Part shown: piece by piece, positions 1-8,900 of the stretch
How the letters are laid out: each line of letters opens with the position of its first letter
Numbering within the stretch: position 1 is the stretch's first letter
Assembly (NCBI GenBank): GCA_945957605.1
Contig: CAMFLR010000005.1
Coordinates: 186,001-250,000, forward strand
Source of the DNA: an uncultured Isosphaeraceae bacterium
GTDB lineage: Bacteria > Planctomycetota > Planctomycetia > Isosphaerales > Isosphaeraceae
Reading direction: 5' to 3'
DNA length: 64,000 bases
Notes under the pieces: generated by a model
Database searches by the model: none
What the model saw: only the letters and a program-made list of their open reading frames with translations
Told to the model about the DNA's origin: nothing
Program-made: the position numbers and the translations under genes

Positions 1-56
1 TGACCTATCTGTTCGTGCGCTACCTTGAGAAAAACAACCTGTTTCTCAAGCTTTGA
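1..56 (+). CDS. 3' end of an unidentified CDS (partial)
   Basis: An open frame runs from the window edge to a TGA at 54-56 and encodes the tail TYLFVRYLEKNNLFLKL. Only 17 residues are visible, so the family cannot be named. The next gene, on the same strand, starts about 140 bp later. Confidence 0.5.
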   Translation, partial: TYLFVRYLEKNNLFLKL

Positions 57-197
57 CCGTGTTGCGAGATTGCCACGATTGATTGAGCAACCGGTGGCGA
101 GCGGCCTTTTTTCCTGATCCAATACGGAGACGGGGATGCGGAGGCAGGTTCGGCCTCGAGGCACGTCATTCTCATCTACGGTCAGGGAGCGAAATCG

Positions 198-1514
198 ATG
201 CAGATGCTGCGGCGCGTGATGGTTTTGGGATGCACGCTGGCATTCGCCCTATCCTGGGCCAGCCAGTCAAACGCAGGGCTGGATGAGTACGTCAAGAAAC
301 CAGACCCTTCTTATGCCTGGAAATATGTTGAGACGAAGGACTTTCCGGACGACGTCAAAGTTCACCAGTTGAGCCTGACCTCGCAAACCTGGAAAGACAT
401 CGTTTGGACTCATGTTGTTTCGATCATCGAGCCCAAGGTACAACTTCATCCCGACGCGGCGGTGCTCTACATCACCGGCGGCAAGATCGGCGATAGCCAG
501 CGCCAGGGTGACCTCGCAGTAGGCTTTGCGATCGCCAAGAACACGAAGTCGCGCGTCGTTGTGCTGCCGCAGGTTCCCAACCAGCCGCTGCTCGGCAACA
601 AAACCGAAGACACGCTCATCGCCGAAACCTTCGTGCGCTACCTTGATACTCGCGACGAGGAATGGCCCCTTCTCTTCCCGATGGTGAAGAGCGCCATCCG
701 TGCGATGGACGCCGCGCAGGCGTTCGCGAAGGAAAAGAACGCTCCAATCGAGCGATTCGTCGTCACCGGCGCCTCGAAGCGCGGTTGGACGACGTGGCTC
801 ACCGGCGCGTCCGACCCGCGCGTGAAGGCGATCGCGCCGATGGTCATCCCCACCCTCAATTTCCCGGCGCAGAATGCCCACCAGCTCGAAAACTTCGGGA
901 AGTTCTCAGAGCAAGTTGGCGACTACACCGCCCGCGGCCTGATGGACCGCTTCGAACTGCCCGAGCGCAACCGCCTCTGGCACATGGTTGATCCGCTCAG
1001 CTATCGCGACCGTCTCACGATGCCCAAGTTCCAGATCAACGGCACGAACGATCCCTACTGGACGCTCGACTCGATGAATATCTACTGGGACGAACTGAAG
1101 GGTCCCAGCTACGTCGTCTATTTGCCGAACGCCGGCCACGGCCTCGACAAGAATCGCGAGTACGCCACGCAGGCCATCGGCGCGATCTATCACAACGCGA
1201 TCGGCGGAATGGCGATGCCCCAACTGTCATGGAAGCATGGCGATACCGATTCAGGTGCCCTGCTCCTCACAGTCACATCGCATCCCGCGCCCAAGTCGGC
1301 CCAGCTTTGGACCGCGACTTCGCCCACGCTCGACTTCCGCAAGTCACCTTGGACCGCGAGTCCGCTCAAGGCCGGTACCACCATGGCGGGTGACGTGAAA
1401 CTTCCCAAGAGCGGCAACGTCGCGCTTCTTGCGGATCTCGAATACGAGATCGACGGATACGTGTTCCATATGTCGACGCAGGTGCGTCAGACCAACGTTA
1501 AGCCCGAGAAGTGA
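198..1514 (+). CDS. PhoPQ-activated pathogenicity-related family protein (secreted alpha/beta hydrolase)
   Basis: This 438-residue protein has an N-terminal signal peptide (MQMLRRVMVLGCTLAFALS, cleavage near SNA). It matches the PhoPQ_related family (PF10142), alpha/beta-hydrolase-fold proteins of poorly known substrate. A nucleophile elbow GASKRG puts the candidate Ser at residue 193; Asp285 in NGTNDPYW and His314 in NAGHGLD complete a likely triad. The C-terminal 100 residues look like a beta-sandwich. AGGGAG at 184-189 lies 8 bases before ATG 198, which fixes the start. The family was named from Salmonella PhoPQ-regulated genes; in planctomycetes it is a common secreted hydrolase, so the name implies no virulence role. 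Confidence 0.88.
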   Translation: MQMLRRVMVLGCTLAFALSWASQSNAGLDEYVKKPDPSYAWKYVETKDFPDDVKVHQLSLTSQTWKDIVWTHVVSIIEPKVQLHPDAAVLYITGGKIGDSQRQGDLAVGFAIAKNTKSRVVVLPQVPNQPLLGNKTEDTLIAETFVRYLDTRDEEWPLLFPMVKSAIRAMDAAQAFAKEKNAPIERFVVTGASKRGWTTWLTGASDPRVKAIAPMVIPTLNFPAQNAHQLENFGKFSEQVGDYTARGLMDRFELPERNRLWHMVDPLSYRDRLTMPKFQINGTNDPYWTLDSMNIYWDELKGPSYVVYLPNAGHGLDKNREYATQAIGAIYHNAIGGMAMPQLSWKHGDTDSGALLLTVTSHPAPKSAQLWTATSPTLDFRKSPWTASPLKAGTTMAGDVKLPKSGNVALLADLEYEIDGYVFHMSTQVRQTNVKPEK

Positions 1515-1524
1515 GTTCGCAAGC

Positions 1525-1557
1525 CGCCGGGCGTCCTGCAAAAAATGGCGCCCGGCG
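1525..1557 (+). terminator. GC-rich hairpin after the PhoPQ-related gene
   Basis: CGCCGGGCG (1525-1533) pairs perfectly with CGCCCGGCG (1549-1557) across a 15-nt A-rich loop, 10 bases after the stop codon. No clear T-tract follows, so terminator function is inferred from position and stem strength. Confidence 0.5.
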
Positions 1558-2158
1558 AGCAGGCGGCGAAACGCGGGCCCGAACCCGATTACACCTTAAC
1601 CTTACCTTAGTTGGGTTGGGCCACCCGATCGCGATTACCGCCGCCGGGCAAGTATCGTGTCCAAATCCGAGCGGCGGGCAGCACAACCTTACGACGGAAC
1701 CCTGGTACGCTCGATCGAAGCATCAGGAGGAGTTGGGGGGGTGGCCTCCTTCTCCCTGGCTGGTTCTACTGAAACGTATCGCAGCAGCGTCTCAATGGGC
1801 TGCACTTTCTGGGTTACCACTCTTAGCTTGCTTAGCTGCATTACCCTGCGTTTCATACGCTTAACTGCCCGCCGTCGGGGCTCGGATAGCAACGCTCCGA
1901 TTTCGTCGCGCTGCGGATCTAACTGGTCTATGGGCATCTACGCCGAAAAACCGGACATGTTTTTTGAAAATCTTTTCCGCGATGAGTTCACGTTTTTGAG
2001 TTCACGGATGTAAATTCGCTGGTACCAAAGACGTAAGTCAAACCGACAAAAAACGCCGATCTTCGCGCAATCGTTGAAACCATTCTTGCGTGCCGAAGCA
2101 TAGTTGGGTGAGATGTTGAGTACTGGCAGATTGTGCGGGGCGCTGGGGTAAGCCGAGG
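1558..2158. other. Long intergenic region, no supported gene
   Basis: About 600 bp with no convincing gene. The short frames across it (up to 118 codons) lack a ribosome-binding site, signal peptide or recognisable domain, and frames on both strands look equally poor. It includes a G-run near 1735-1742. The last 150 bp must hold the promoter of the sigma-factor gene, but I could not assign a convincing -35/-10 pair. Confidence 0.5.
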
Positions 2159-2764
2159 ATGAATTCGTCTCCCGAGTTTGAACAGGTGCTGGAAGGGTTC
2201 CAAAATAAGGAGCCGCGCGCCTACGAAGAAATCTTCTCGCGATATGTTCGACGTCTAACCGCGCTCGCATCGCGTCAGTTCGACTCAGGAATCCGCAATC
2301 GTGCCGACCCTGAAGGTGTGGTGCAATCGGTCTATCGCAGCTTCTTCGCACGCGACGCAAGCAGCTATCAGTTCGACGATTGGGACGCAATTTGGCGGTT
2401 GCTCGCGGTCATCACCGTCCGCAAGTGCTGGAAGCGCAGGGCGAAATATCGCAAGGAACAACTCGTCCCCCTCCCCAATTTCGATGACGACGATGCGGTC
2501 GCCAGCGCAAGTGCGCGAGAGTGGGCGAAGTTCGTCGACCACGAGCCCACACCCGCAGAGGCCGTTGCGCTCACGGAGACGATCAGTCGACTATTCACCG
2601 GCTTGAAACCGCTCGACCTCAATCTCGCGAGCTTCATCCTTCAGGGGTTCACCGCGGTCGAAATCGCCGAACGCTTCCAGTGCTCGGAAAAGCGAGTGCG
2701 GAAGCTACGCATCGCGCTCCGCGAGCGTTTGCGCGCGATCAAGGCGGAAGAGAGCCAGGACTAG
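2159..2764 (+). CDS. ECF-family RNA polymerase sigma factor (planctomycete type)
   Basis: A 201-residue protein of normal length for an ECF sigma factor. Residues 14-90 form the region 2 helices (AYEEIFSRYVRRL, then DPEGVVQSVYRSFF and a WRLLAVITVRKCWKR stretch). Residues 140-195 hold region 4, with the helix-turn-helix FTAVEIAERFQCSEKRVRKL that would bind the -35 element. A GGGG-rich site lies about 10 bases before ATG 2159. The stop is 18 bp before the kinase gene, so the two are probably co-transcribed. This pairing is a planctomycete hallmark and suggests signal-dependent control of the sigma factor or its targets by the kinase. No anti-sigma factor is seen nearby. Confidence 0.9.
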   Translation: MNSSPEFEQVLEGFQNKEPRAYEEIFSRYVRRLTALASRQFDSGIRNRADPEGVVQSVYRSFFARDASSYQFDDWDAIWRLLAVITVRKCWKRRAKYRKEQLVPLPNFDDDDAVASASAREWAKFVDHEPTPAEAVALTETISRLFTGLKPLDLNLASFILQGFTAVEIAERFQCSEKRVRKLRIALRERLRAIKAEESQD

Positions 2765-2782
2765 CCCGGAGCCCCCACGCCC

Positions 2783-4324
2783 ATGCCGGAGCCCGCCGAT
2801 CCGCTCGGATCAGACTCAACTATTCGCGACGCTCTCGAGCGCTTCGAGGAAGCCCTCTGGCAAGGTGCGAAGCCCGAGATCGACGCCTTTCTCGCCGCGA
2901 CAAATACTCTGCACGCTGATCAATTGCGGCGTGACTTCACCGCCGATCTCGTCTTCGCCGAGTTCGAATATCGCCTCAAGTCAGGCGAACCCGCGCGTGT
3001 TGAGGAATATCTAGCGCGCTATCTCGACGCTTTCACGCACGAGAGTCTCATCGACCTGATCGTCACCGAATGGTCGATTCGGCGCCGCAACGAAGCGACG
3101 CCGCCCGCCGACTCCGAATATCAAACGCGATTTCCTCGCGAATATGACGTTTTCCTGCGCGCACGCGAGCGAAGGTCGGTCGTACCGTCACACGGTGTCG
3201 ACTCCTCATCCATGCCGATGACAGGGGCGATCCCAGCGCCTCGCAGTTTGCCATCGCTGTTCGGCCGTTTCGAGCTGCGCGAAGTGATTGGCGAAGGTGC
3301 GTTCGGCATCGTCTACCGCGCCTGGGATCCTTACGCGCGACAACATCTCGCTGTGAAGATTGCCCGCGAGCACGCGCGAGGCGAAACCGAAGGAGCACGC
3401 ACGTTTCTCCGCGAAGCGCGAATCGCCTCGCACCTGAAACATCCCAACATTGTTCGCGTGCTCGAAGCAGGAACCGAAGGCGACGACAACACGCCCTATC
3501 ACGTCGCCGACCTGATTGAAGGCCGAACCCTCGCCAACGCAATTGCCGACGGCCCCCTGCCATTTGCGACGTCCGCCCAGTTGATGGCGACGATCGCCGA
3601 CGCTCTCTCGTACGCTCACGAACACGAGCGGCACGTCGTGCATCGCGACCTGAAACCGTCGAACATTTTGCTCGACGCCAACGATAACCCTCACCTCACC
3701 GACTTCGGTTTCGCCCAGCGCGACGGCGGCGAGCTCTCGGCCGTGGTGCTGCCCAAAGGAAGCCGGTTCGGCACAATCGCCTATATGTCGCCCGAACAGG
3801 CCCGCGGCATCGAAACCCTCGCTCCCGCCAGCGACATCTTCTCTGCAGGAATCATCTTCTTCGAGATGCTCACCGGCGAGCTTCCGTTTCGTGGTCGCGA
3901 GCCGATGTTGCTGGCCCAAATCATCAGCGACGACCCGCCTTCGCCCCGTCGGCTCAACGACGCGATCCCATCCAAGCTCGAAGCGATTTGCCTCAAAATG
4001 CTGGCAAAACGCCCCGAAGATCGCCATGGGTCGGCCGCGCGACTGCGCGACGACCTCCGCGATTACCTCGATGAAGTTCCCACCGACGAAATCATCACGG
4101 AAGAAACGAACACCTGGACGAATTTCAGCAACGAAATCCAAGGTCGGCCGCTTCGTTCGCTGGCGATCGCCTATTTCGTTCTCTCCGGCCTCATTGCAAC
4201 GCCAATTTTAATGTTCAACTATTTCACAAGAACCCCACCCGCCGCCGCCATACCTGCAACGCCGATCCTTCGCAGCGAGCCGATCGACCCGGTCACCGGC
4301 GTGCCCAGGATTGTGCCGCGGTGA
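2783..4324 (+). CDS. Membrane-anchored Hanks-type Ser/Thr protein kinase
   Basis: A 513-residue protein. Residues 1-130 are the helical N-terminal segment common in planctomycete kinases. The catalytic domain spans about 161-430: glycine loop GEGAFGIVY (170-178), ATP-binding Lys192, C-helix Glu211, HRDLKPSN with catalytic Asp289, DFG at 307-309 and the MSPEQARG activation segment. All key residues are present, so it should be active. One membrane segment (about 460-480) leaves a short Pro-rich tail of about 33 residues outside, with no sensor domain visible. It follows the sigma factor by 18 bp. Its stop lies 1 bp from the stop of the convergent rarA gene, with no terminator between. Confidence 0.93.
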   Translation: MPEPADPLGSDSTIRDALERFEEALWQGAKPEIDAFLAATNTLHADQLRRDFTADLVFAEFEYRLKSGEPARVEEYLARYLDAFTHESLIDLIVTEWSIRRRNEATPPADSEYQTRFPREYDVFLRARERRSVVPSHGVDSSSMPMTGAIPAPRSLPSLFGRFELREVIGEGAFGIVYRAWDPYARQHLAVKIAREHARGETEGARTFLREARIASHLKHPNIVRVLEAGTEGDDNTPYHVADLIEGRTLANAIADGPLPFATSAQLMATIADALSYAHEHERHVVHRDLKPSNILLDANDNPHLTDFGFAQRDGGELSAVVLPKGSRFGTIAYMSPEQARGIETLAPASDIFSAGIIFFEMLTGELPFRGREPMLLAQIISDDPPSPRRLNDAIPSKLEAICLKMLAKRPEDRHGSAARLRDDLRDYLDEVPTDEIITEETNTWTNFSNEIQGRPLRSLAIAYFVLSGLIATPILMFNYFTRTPPAAAIPATPILRSEPIDPVTGVPRIVPR

Positions 4325-4325
4325 T

Positions 4326-5663
4326 CTAAATACCGTTGTCTGCGCCTGGCTGCTCGTCGAAGTAGTCGCGGCCGATCAGACTCTGCGGCAAGCAAGGCAT
4401 TTCGGTCTTCGCGGCCGGATCATCATGCGCGTACCGATAGCCTTCACCATAACCAACCGCCTTCATGAGCGGTGTGACCGCGTTGCGCAAATGTGGCGGC
4501 ACCGGTTCGCGTGCAGTGGCCGTCGCATCGGCCGCGGCCTGAGAATAAGCTCGCTTTACCAGATTCGATTTCGGCGCATTGGCGAGATAAATCGTCGCCT
4601 GCGACAGCGGAAACAACCCCTCAGGCAAACCGATGAGTTGCACGATGTGAGCCGCCGCCGATGCCTGCACCATCGCCTGAGGATCGGCAAGTCCAACATC
4701 TTCCGACGCCAGAATACAGAGCCGTCGCGCAATGAAAATCGGATCAGCCCCACCTTCAATTAGCCGCGCCAGCCAGTAGAGTCCCGCATTCGCATCGGAG
4801 TTTCGGAGTGATTTGATGAGCGCTGAGATCAGGTTGTAGTGCTCTTCGCCGCCCTTGTCATAAGCGAATCGGGCTCGTCCAATCGCCTCGATCAACGTCT
4901 CGCGTGAAATGAGGCGCGCACCGGATTCATCGGGCTCAGTCCCCTGCACCGCCGTTTCGAGCGCAGTCAGCGCCACGCGTGCATCGCCGCTGGCCGCTCG
5001 TGCAAGATGCTGCAAATCGTCGTCTGCGACAGCGGGCTTTAGCTTCGCCAGGCCGCGTTCGTCGTCGCTCATTGCGCGCTGAAGAATCTTGGCGATATCG
5101 GTCTGATCAAGCGGCTTGAGCATGATCACTTTAGCACGCGAGAGCAACGCCCCGTTCACCTCAAACGAGGGATTCTCGGTCGTCGCGCCAATGAGCGTCA
5201 CAGTGCCGTCCTCCACCGCCGGCAAAAGCGCATCCTGCTGCGCCTTGTTGAAGCGATGAATTTCATCGATGAACAGCACGGTCCGCTTACCGTGCCGCAT
5301 CCGGTCGTTCGCCGCGCCGATCGCTTCGCGCAAATCCTTCACGCCTGAAAGCACGGCTGAGAGCGAATGAAACACCGCGTTCGACTCGCTCGCAAGCAGC
5401 CGCCCGAGCGTCGTTTTTCCCGTCCCTGGACCGCCCCACAAAATCAGCGACGGCAAGCTTCCCTTCGCACTCACAAGCCGCCGCACGAGTGCTCCAGGCC
5501 CGACAAGATGCGTCTGCCCGACGTACTCCGCTAGCGTTTGCGGCCGCATCCGTTCGGCCAAAGGCGCATGCCGTGATACCGGCTTCACCGGCGGCTCGTC
5601 GCCACCAAGGTCGAAGAGATTGGCATCGTCAAAGTCGCGAGACGGCGGCCGTCGGCTTGCCAT
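4326..5663 (-). CDS. rarA: Replication-associated recombination protein A (RarA/MgsA AAA+ ATPase)
   Basis: A clamp-loader-like AAA+ ATPase of 445 residues from the chosen start. RarA acts at stalled or gapped replication forks. Visible are the RarA-type N-terminus ([22 protein letters not shown]), Walker A GGPGTGKT (77-84), Walker B FIDEIHRF (131-138), sensor 1 [13 protein letters not shown] and the C-terminal tetramerisation domain. The frame stays open upstream to 5747, but the extra 28 residues are not family-like; ATG 5663 (MASRRPPS) gives the usual length, though no strong Shine-Dalgarno site supports it. The gene is divergent from the giant TPR gene. Confidence 0.92.
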   Translation of the reverse strand: MASRRPPSRDFDDANLFDLGGDEPPVKPVSRHAPLAERMRPQTLAEYVGQTHLVGPGALVRRLVSAKGSLPSLILWGGPGTGKTTLGRLLASESNAVFHSLSAVLSGVKDLREAIGAANDRMRHGKRTVLFIDEIHRFNKAQQDALLPAVEDGTVTLIGATTENPSFEVNGALLSRAKVIMLKPLDQTDIAKILQRAMSDDERGLAKLKPAVADDDLQHLARAASGDARVALTALETAVQGTEPDESGARLISRETLIEAIGRARFAYDKGGEEHYNLISALIKSLRNSDANAGLYWLARLIEGGADPIFIARRLCILASEDVGLADPQAMVQASAAAHIVQLIGLPEGLFPLSQATIYLANAPKSNLVKRAYSQAAADATATAREPVPPHLRNAVTPLMKAVGYGEGYRYAHDDPAAKTEMPCLPQSLIGRDYFDEQPGADNGI

Positions 5664-5950
5664 AATCGGAAAATCACACTCGCATGAAAAACTGGGTTGA
5701 TTGAAGCCGGTTGCTCTGGACGACCGTACATCAATTCGGCCTCCCAATCATAACACCGCCGCGCCCCTTTCTCCAACCGTTCAACCACATCTAAATCCGC
5801 ATAATTCTCGCTCGACACCTGTCGGATCAGACCATTGACGAAGGAATTCGGCGCGGCTATTCTCCGGATTGTTTTTGTGTTTGTCGATGCGTGCCCAGGG
5901 ACGCAAAGCTCGGAAGCGGCTGAACCCACACGGCGGGGGAAGAGCGAGCC
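5664..5950. promoter_or_regulatory. Divergent promoter region between rarA and the giant TPR gene
   Basis: This 287-bp spacer must carry promoters for both genes. It includes T-rich sequence at about 5868-5886 and, just before the giant gene, GGGACGCAAAGC (5898-5909), which recalls the conserved core of class I cyclic-di-GMP (GEMM) riboswitches. The rest of the GEMM fold is not convincingly present, so riboswitch function is only a possibility. GGGGGAAGAG at about 5936-5944 is the likely ribosome-binding site for ATG 5951. Confidence 0.4.
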
Positions 5951-8900
5951 ATGCAAGTGCATCGTAATTTTATGTTTGCGTGTTTGAATGGCGTTTTTGT
6001 CGCGATGCTTGCCCTCGCGCCAACCTGGGCTCAGGATGCCGATTCCGACGGCGGAAACGACTCTGCCGAACGAAAAACGATGGAACGGTTTCAAACCGTA
6101 CTCGAACGTAACCCCAGACGCGGCACCGCGCTCGACCGCGTATACGGTTATCACGTCGAACACGGCACGCTCGATAGCCTCGTAAAACGGTATGACGATC
6201 GTATCAAAGCCGATAAATCCGATGGCGCAGCCTGGCTGCTGCTCGGGCTCGTCGAAGCTCAGCGCGGGAAAGATGCCGCAGCAGTCACCGCCTTTCGCGA
6301 AGCCGAAAAGACGCGTGCCAACGACTCGCTTGCATCGTTCTATCTGGGGCAGGCGCTCGTGCTCGTCGGCCAGCCCGATCAGGCCGTCGATGCATTTGAA
6401 CGTGCCTTGACCAAGAAGCCGATTCGGGCCGATTTGCTCGAAGTCTACCAGGCGCTGGGACGAGTCCACCAACGCGCCCGCCGCGCCGAAAAAGCGCTCG
6501 CCGTCTGGACGAGGCTTGAAGCGGCATTCCCCGATGACACGCGCGTCCGCGAGCAAATCGCCGCCGCGCTCGCCGAGGAAGATCAACCGGCTCAGGCGCT
6601 TGCACGTTACCAGACGTTGATTACTGATGTTCGCGACGAGTATCGCAAGGTACAACTCGCGATGGACGCGGCCGAGCTGAAGGTGCGGCTTGGCAAGGCG
6701 CCCGAAGCGCTCGAAGACTTCGGCAAGTTGCTGGGCAAGCTCAATCCCGACTCGTGGATGTTCAAGGAAGTGCGCAGGAAGATCGAGGAAGTGTTCCTGC
6801 GGAACGACGACCTCATCGGCCTCGCCAAGTATTACGAAGGCTGGATCGTCAAGACGCCGGACGACGTCGAGGCAATGGCACGGCTGGGCCGAACCTATGC
6901 CCAGCTCGGCCGGGCAGCTGATGCGCGAAGTTGGCTCGACAAGGCCGTGAAGCTCGCACCGACGCGCCGTGACCTCCGCATGACGCTCATCGAACAGCTC
7001 GTGCAGGAAAAGAAGATCGACGACGCCGCGGCCGAGTACGAGAAACTCGCCAAGACTGACCCCGGCAATCCCGACATCATTCGCGAGTGGGGCAAGCTGC
7101 TGTTGCGCGACGGCTCGAAGCCGATCGACCAGCGCAAGGCCGCCGCGGCCGCCGTGTGGAAACGGCTCGCGGGTGATGACGTGAAAGACGCCGTCACAAT
7201 CGCGCAGGCCGCCGACCTCTTTCGTCAGGCCGAAATGGTCGACGACGCGATCGCGCTCTACAAGCGGGCCATCGCCCTCGCGCCCGATTCAGCGCAGTAC
7301 CGCGAATATCTCGGCGAATACTACCACCAGCTCAAGCGCAGGGACGACGCTCTGGCCACCTGGCGCACCGGCGTTGGCAAAACAGCCGCCGAGCTGGGAC
7401 GGCTCGGCGAGGTGCTCGCGGGCTTCGGCTATCGCCAGGAGGCCCTCGACCCGCTCTTGCAAGCGGTGAAGCTCGCCCCCGATGATTTCGACCTCAGGCT
7501 CAAACTCGCCGATCTTTATCTGCAGCTCGATCGTCCCAAAGACGCACTCCCCGAAGTGATGGCCGCGCGCAAGGCGTCGTCCGGGCCCGAGCAGGCGGAA
7601 GCGGTACTTGGCCGCGAGATCAAGACGTACCAGGCGAGCAAAACGCTTGGTGACGAGATCGCCAAGCTTCAGGCCGATCTCAACGCGGGCAAAGACGCAA
7701 CCGGCGAGCGCTGGTCGCGGCTGGCGAGTTTCTATGAGGCCGACGGTAAGACGAACGAGGCAATCGTCGCTGCAACCAGCGCGACGAAGGCCGACCCGAA
7801 GTCGATTCCGTCTTGGGTTGCACTCGCGCGGTTGCAGGAAGGCTCGGGCAACCTCGGCGGCGCGGTCGATGCGAATCACACGCTCGCAGGACTCGATCGT
7901 CGTGCGCGTGCCGACTATCTCTCCGCCATCGCGCGACTTGAATCGCGGCTCGGGCGCAAAGCCGAGGCGCTGAAGGCCGGTCGCGACTTGCTCGCTGCCG
8001 CACCCGGGAATTCGGACCGACTCCAGGAATTCGCCGACCTTTGCTTCAGCCTCGGTGAAAACGACGAAGGTCTTGAAACCCTCCGGCGCTCGGCGCGAAG
8101 CAACCCGACCGACCCCAAGGCCACAACCACCCTCGCCGAAGCCCTCGCCCGCCAGTTCCGCACCGAAGAGGCAATCGAGCTCTTCTGGCGCTCGTTTGAT
8201 CGCACGAAGGAACTCGATGCCAAGCTCGGCATCGTCTCGCGTCTGACCGACCAGTACCTCCAACGCAACCAGTTCGATCGTCTGATCGCCCGGCTCGAAC
8301 GTGAGCTGCGCGAGCCCGATCGCAAGCGCGAGCTGACAATCTGTCTCGCACAGGCGTATCAAGCGGCGGGCGACCTCGGTGCGGCTCGTCAGCAACTTGA
8401 ATCGCTGCTCACAGCGAATCCGCGCGACGCGGCGCTTCTCTTCCAGCTCGCCCAACTCGCCGAAACCGAGGGGGATGTCGCATCCGCCGCGCGCTACCAA
8501 CGCCAGGCGGTTGATATTGCTCCGACTCCCGAAGCTACAGTCAAACTGGCACAATTGTTCATGCGTGCGGGAGAGATCAGCGAGGCCGAAGTGGTCTGGT
8601 CGAAGCTCGCGACGAATGATCAGGAGGCGGCTCGAGCCATCACCGCCATCGATAGCTTGCTCACCAACTCGAAGTACGACACGGTTGTCAGTCTCACGGA
8701 GCGGATGCTGCTCAAGAATCCCAAGGATTGGGAGGTGCTCTACCGCGAGGGCTTTGCGCTTCAAAACAAGGGAAAAATGCCCGAAGCGTTGAAGAGATTC
8801 CAGGCGATTCTCGACCTGAACGGAAACGACGACGACCTCTCCGCACTCATGAAGGCGAGGCGTAAGAATCCGTCGGGCACGTCCGGTGCCCAGGCGGGTG

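Noticed and set aside
1511-2013. Two overlapping plus-strand frames (117 and 118 codons) in the spacer before the sigma factor gene
   Set aside because: No ribosome-binding site or family match; one spans the hairpin at 1525-1557.
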